From Collybia mongolica (taxonomy: Eukaryota; Basidiomycota; Agaricomycetes; Agaricales; Clitocybaceae): DNA of 64,000 nt. Position numbers and translations under genes: made by a program. Shown piece after piece: positions 60,803 to 64,000 of the stretch. Positions within the stretch are counted from its first letter, which is position 1. Every line of letters begins with the position of its first letter. The DNA lies in NCBI GenBank assembly GCA_013420905.1, contig JAAXNY010000008.1, positions 1-64,000 of the forward strand, given 5' to 3'. Below the pieces are notes generated by a model. The model saw only the letters and a list, made by a program, of their open reading frames with translations, was not told where the DNA came from and ran no database searches.

Positions 60803-63800
60803 TGTTCAACAGGTGCTGTGTTAAGTTTCGGTCTGAGCGTTCGACTGATGCGATGGATGATCCCACTCTTGATCCCCAGGGCAAAAAAAAAAAAAAGTTG
60901 CAACACAACCAACAAATGAAAACGAAAAAAATTAAAAGTTAAAAAAATACTCTCTCGAGTCACACAAGTGACGTGTCACCGGCCGAATCGCCTCTTCCGT
61001 ACCACACCTGTGGGAAACGCAGCCTCAGATCGAGACCCAGATCGGGCATGCCGTGTGATCCGAGGCTGTGTCCCATCTGTCGCCGATTAAAAATAGCGGC
61101 GGGGGCTCCTGTCCCACGAACCCTTCCTGCCCCATCGAACCATTCGCACCCCCCCCCCCCAAAATCAAATACCTCCTACCGAACCGGGCCTCAAACGAGC
61201 GAGGTATGAACCGACCTCCCCCCCTTTTGATGCAATCGCCCCCCCCCCTAGGACTACCTTCCCAAGCCTTTGACCTTCCCACCGCCCCCGCCCCTCTCGT
61301 CTCACCTCGACAGCGCTTCTCGAGCCCTCGCCTTCCCTCCTTGCTCATCGCACCGCACAAATGTGGGTCAGCCCCCCCCCCCCCCCCCCACTTGGCAGAA
61401 CCAGAATCTGCACACCCGGCGGAGAGTTTGAGCGGAGGGGTGGGGTGGGGGTGTTATTCCCCGGGGTTCATCTCACAGCGTCCCATCTCGGTTCATTCAT
61501 CGTTCGTTGCCGTCACGTCCCGTTTCTACCCTATTTACCCGTACACACACACCACCCCCCTCACGCCCGTCTCCAGGTGCACTCCGGATAACCCCAACAC
61601 CCCAACGCCCCCCCTTCACCCACCCCAATTTCTCTTACAGTAATCTAATTTAGCAAGCAACAACAATAGCGCTGCCTAATGGGGGGTGGCACTTTGCGCA
61701 AGGGCCGCCGTGACGGCATCACAGCATCACGATGGCACTCCAGATCCAGATCCAGATCCCCCCCCCCTTCCCCTCTAGATCTCCTCCTACCTCCCAGTCG
61801 AAAAAGGGAAGCCCACCAAACACCCACACATACACACCCACACAGTGTCGCGTGACGAGTGACGCATAACATACGCACGGGGGGGCCGGAACGCGTCCAA
61901 ACGTCCCATCTGATGCGGTGCAGGGTCGCCGTGATAAGGATTCATCTGATGCATCAGCACACACACCCCTCTCTTCGACAGAATTCTCTAGATCCGGATC
62001 TATCCCCCCCACCTCGAGTCAAGACTCGAGTATAAGCGCCCGCCATCGATCGATAGTATGGCACTAACAAGCCCTATACAGGAAAAAAAAGAAAACTCTA
62101 TGACTCACTAGTGAAGAAACACAAGCATGTACTACACGGCACTACGGATATCACACACACACACGCACACACACTAGCGCTTCGCACGAACTCCGCGCAG
62201 ACCTCCCCGCCCGGCCTTCACCTTTTTGTTTTTTCTGCCTCTAGCTCTGGCTCTGGGCATGCGCATAGGGAACGCGCCTCTCGCACGCACGTTCCCCTTC
62301 TTACTCCCTTGGGTTTTGGCTTCTGGCTTTTAGGGATTTTTTTTTTTTCATGTCCCTTGCACGCCTCTCCTCCCCCAGAGCATGACGCATACGTACCACC
62401 CCGTGGACCCCAAACGCTCTTCAAACACATATACCTCTTCCCTTTATGTTTTGGCTCAACCGCTGGCGTTGGACCGTTCCTGTGCTCCGTATGGCATTCT
62501 TCCGTCACGTCTCCAGCTCGCCGCGGATGGGCCCGCACCACGCGAGCATGTGCAGAACCGGGCAAGTGGTTCGCGCCCGATCCTGAGGGCTGGGACTGGG
62601 ATGATGGCCCCCGACGCCGTGTGCTGTTGCAGGGACCGGCTACGGCGTCCTAAATGAAGGGTTTTTGCGGGTACCGTGGGGTTGGCGGTATGGGATTATG
62701 ACGCCCTCGGGTTGTGGGTTCGCCGTGTATCTGTAACGCTAAGATGCGTGCTGTATCCGACTTCAATGGGATTTTCTTTGGCTGTGTGCTTTTCATTGGT
62801 TCCGTTTGTTGGGGGAAGGAACCATCCTGTGGGCGTTATACATTTTCTGCGCCCTTGGGTTAGTGGTTATCTCTTTTTTGACTCTGTTGGCTGTGTGCTA
62901 TACAATGGTACCATTTTTCGGGGAGTGTATCTTCCTTGCTAAGATGCGCGTTGTCAGGGAATCCTTGCCGTATCCGACTTCCGTGGTTTTTCCCTTCTTT
63001 GGCTCTCTTGGCTGTGTGGTTCCATTTGTCCCACGGGATGCTCACGCCCATATACATTGACAAGCCCGACGCCGTACACGTCGCAGGCGGTCGGCCACGG
63101 TGTTCTTAGCAGAAACCGCTAAACCAATCCGAGGAATGACTCAGAGTTGCCTACGGAATCCTCGGTGGTTGGCGGTTTCAATGACGTGCCCACGTCCACG
63201 TCGACCGCTCACTGCCATCTTCGACAATTGTTCGCCTCCCCCGAACGCGGAGGATCAGTGTCGTCCGAGAACGATGGAATCAGTGGGTGATTGGAATCAC
63301 GGTCTCATCGGAAATAGCGAAAATGCATCAGGGAACGAACTCAAGGTCGGTGCTTGTGATCCACCTCGGCTGCAGAGAAGGCGAACGGCATAGATTGATG
63401 AGTGGGTCACACTCGTGGTGAGCTAGCTGGTGATCAGGCTCATGATGCTTGTGTGTGATACAGCCCGTCCCCCCACCCCTAATGAACTCGGGATCAGCTC
63501 ATAATTGAGGGGATCAGGAATATCAGTTTTTTCATAATCAAGAATATCAAATCTACGATTTGAAACCAATTACATCTTCGTGCTATCCATATTAGTTTCG
63601 CGATTTCTCACCATAAAATTCCATTCCCATGTCTTGTAAATCCTCGTTGGGATAATGGACGCCCCCCCACACCCGAGTGATTCCCCCTATAGCGGCCCAG
63701 TATTATTACCATATATCTGCGGTTCACGTGTCTGAATACAGCTTCAGATCCGGCACTTGAACTTGCATCATTCATTCATCACGTCTTGCGTGGATGTTTG

Positions 63801-64000
63801 ATGAGCTATGGGGGGAAAGAACAAAGAACATCAGTTTAACAAGATCTAAAAATATCCAGGACGTGATTGATTTTTAGCTAGCATGGATTTTATCATATGC
63901 ATCACTGGTCCAAATCATCTCTTAGGAGGCCGGGGGCGCTACAGTTAGTGGTGCACCTTGTTCTCTTTATATCTGCGTGCAATGTGGCGATAATCTGCTG
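60803..64000. other. GC-rich, poly-C upstream region of the GATA gene
   Basis: Long C or G tracts (61151-61161, about 61371-61390), CA-repeat tracts (61546-61560, 62152-62175) and CT-rich segments suggest a long promoter and 5' untranslated region. Open frames such as 61068-61643 and 62111-62653 follow base composition only and have no motifs. No further gene is recognised to the end of the window; 63400-64000 is ordinary noncoding sequence. Confidence 0.5.
62741..63030 (+). repeat. Imperfect direct duplication, unit near 200 bp
   Basis: GCTAAGATGCG at 62741 and 62938, each followed by GTATCCGACTTC and later by a TTGGCTGTGTG block (about 62780, 62887 and 63007) and a GGTTCC/GGTACC-ATTT block, shows a diverged tandem or triplicated unit. 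No coding function is seen. Confidence 0.55.

Noticed and set aside
61068..61643. 191-codon Pro/Ser-rich plus-strand frame upstream of the GATA gene
   Set aside because: It follows poly-C tracts and has no conserved stretch; it is more likely promoter or untranslated sequence.

Overview
The window looks like nuclear DNA of an agaricomycete (mushroom-forming) basidiomycete. Genes are cut by many short introns (about 40-75 bases, GT..AG) and very small exons. The recognisable families are typical of that group: a leucine-rich F-box protein, two neighbouring DUF6534-type seven-span membrane proteins, a Zn(II)2Cys6 regulator, a GATA factor and a short-chain dehydrogenase. I saw no rRNA, tRNA or CRISPR. 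All gene models were assembled by hand from splice signals and reading phase; none was checked against databases or transcripts.

Layout. 1-4.5 kb: a lysine-rich putative membrane-anchored protein (+) facing a Zn2Cys6 regulator (-). The regulator's start codon lies 24 bases from an 0.85-kb dispersed repeat. 5.4-23 kb: repeat-rich and gene-poor, with a second copy of that repeat (20.1-21.0 kb), an inverted pair of broken genes (16.4-18.8 kb) and a few unrecognised spliced coding remnants. 23-38 kb: the gene-rich core, with an F-box gene, a 20-exon coiled-coil gene, a six-exon dehydrogenase (-) and two DUF6534 genes (19 and 18 exons).

38-48 kb: a second repeat-rich block containing an AT-rich island (about 42.4-47.7 kb). 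The island holds a two-exon gene (-) whose product ends in a tandem array resembling SUMO-interaction motifs, a 350-bp inverted-repeat element, and an intact relative (+) of the broken pair at 16-19 kb. 48-58 kb: degraded sequence with a kinase-like remnant and other unassigned coding scraps, running into microsatellite-rich DNA. 58.3-60.8 kb: a 767-residue GATA-type zinc finger factor (-), with a GC-rich, poly-C upstream region to the window end.

The genes do not form a pathway or cluster that I can recognise. The most unusual material is the small gene family seen at four places, which I tentatively relate to HNH-type nucleases, and the AT-rich island carrying its only intact member.
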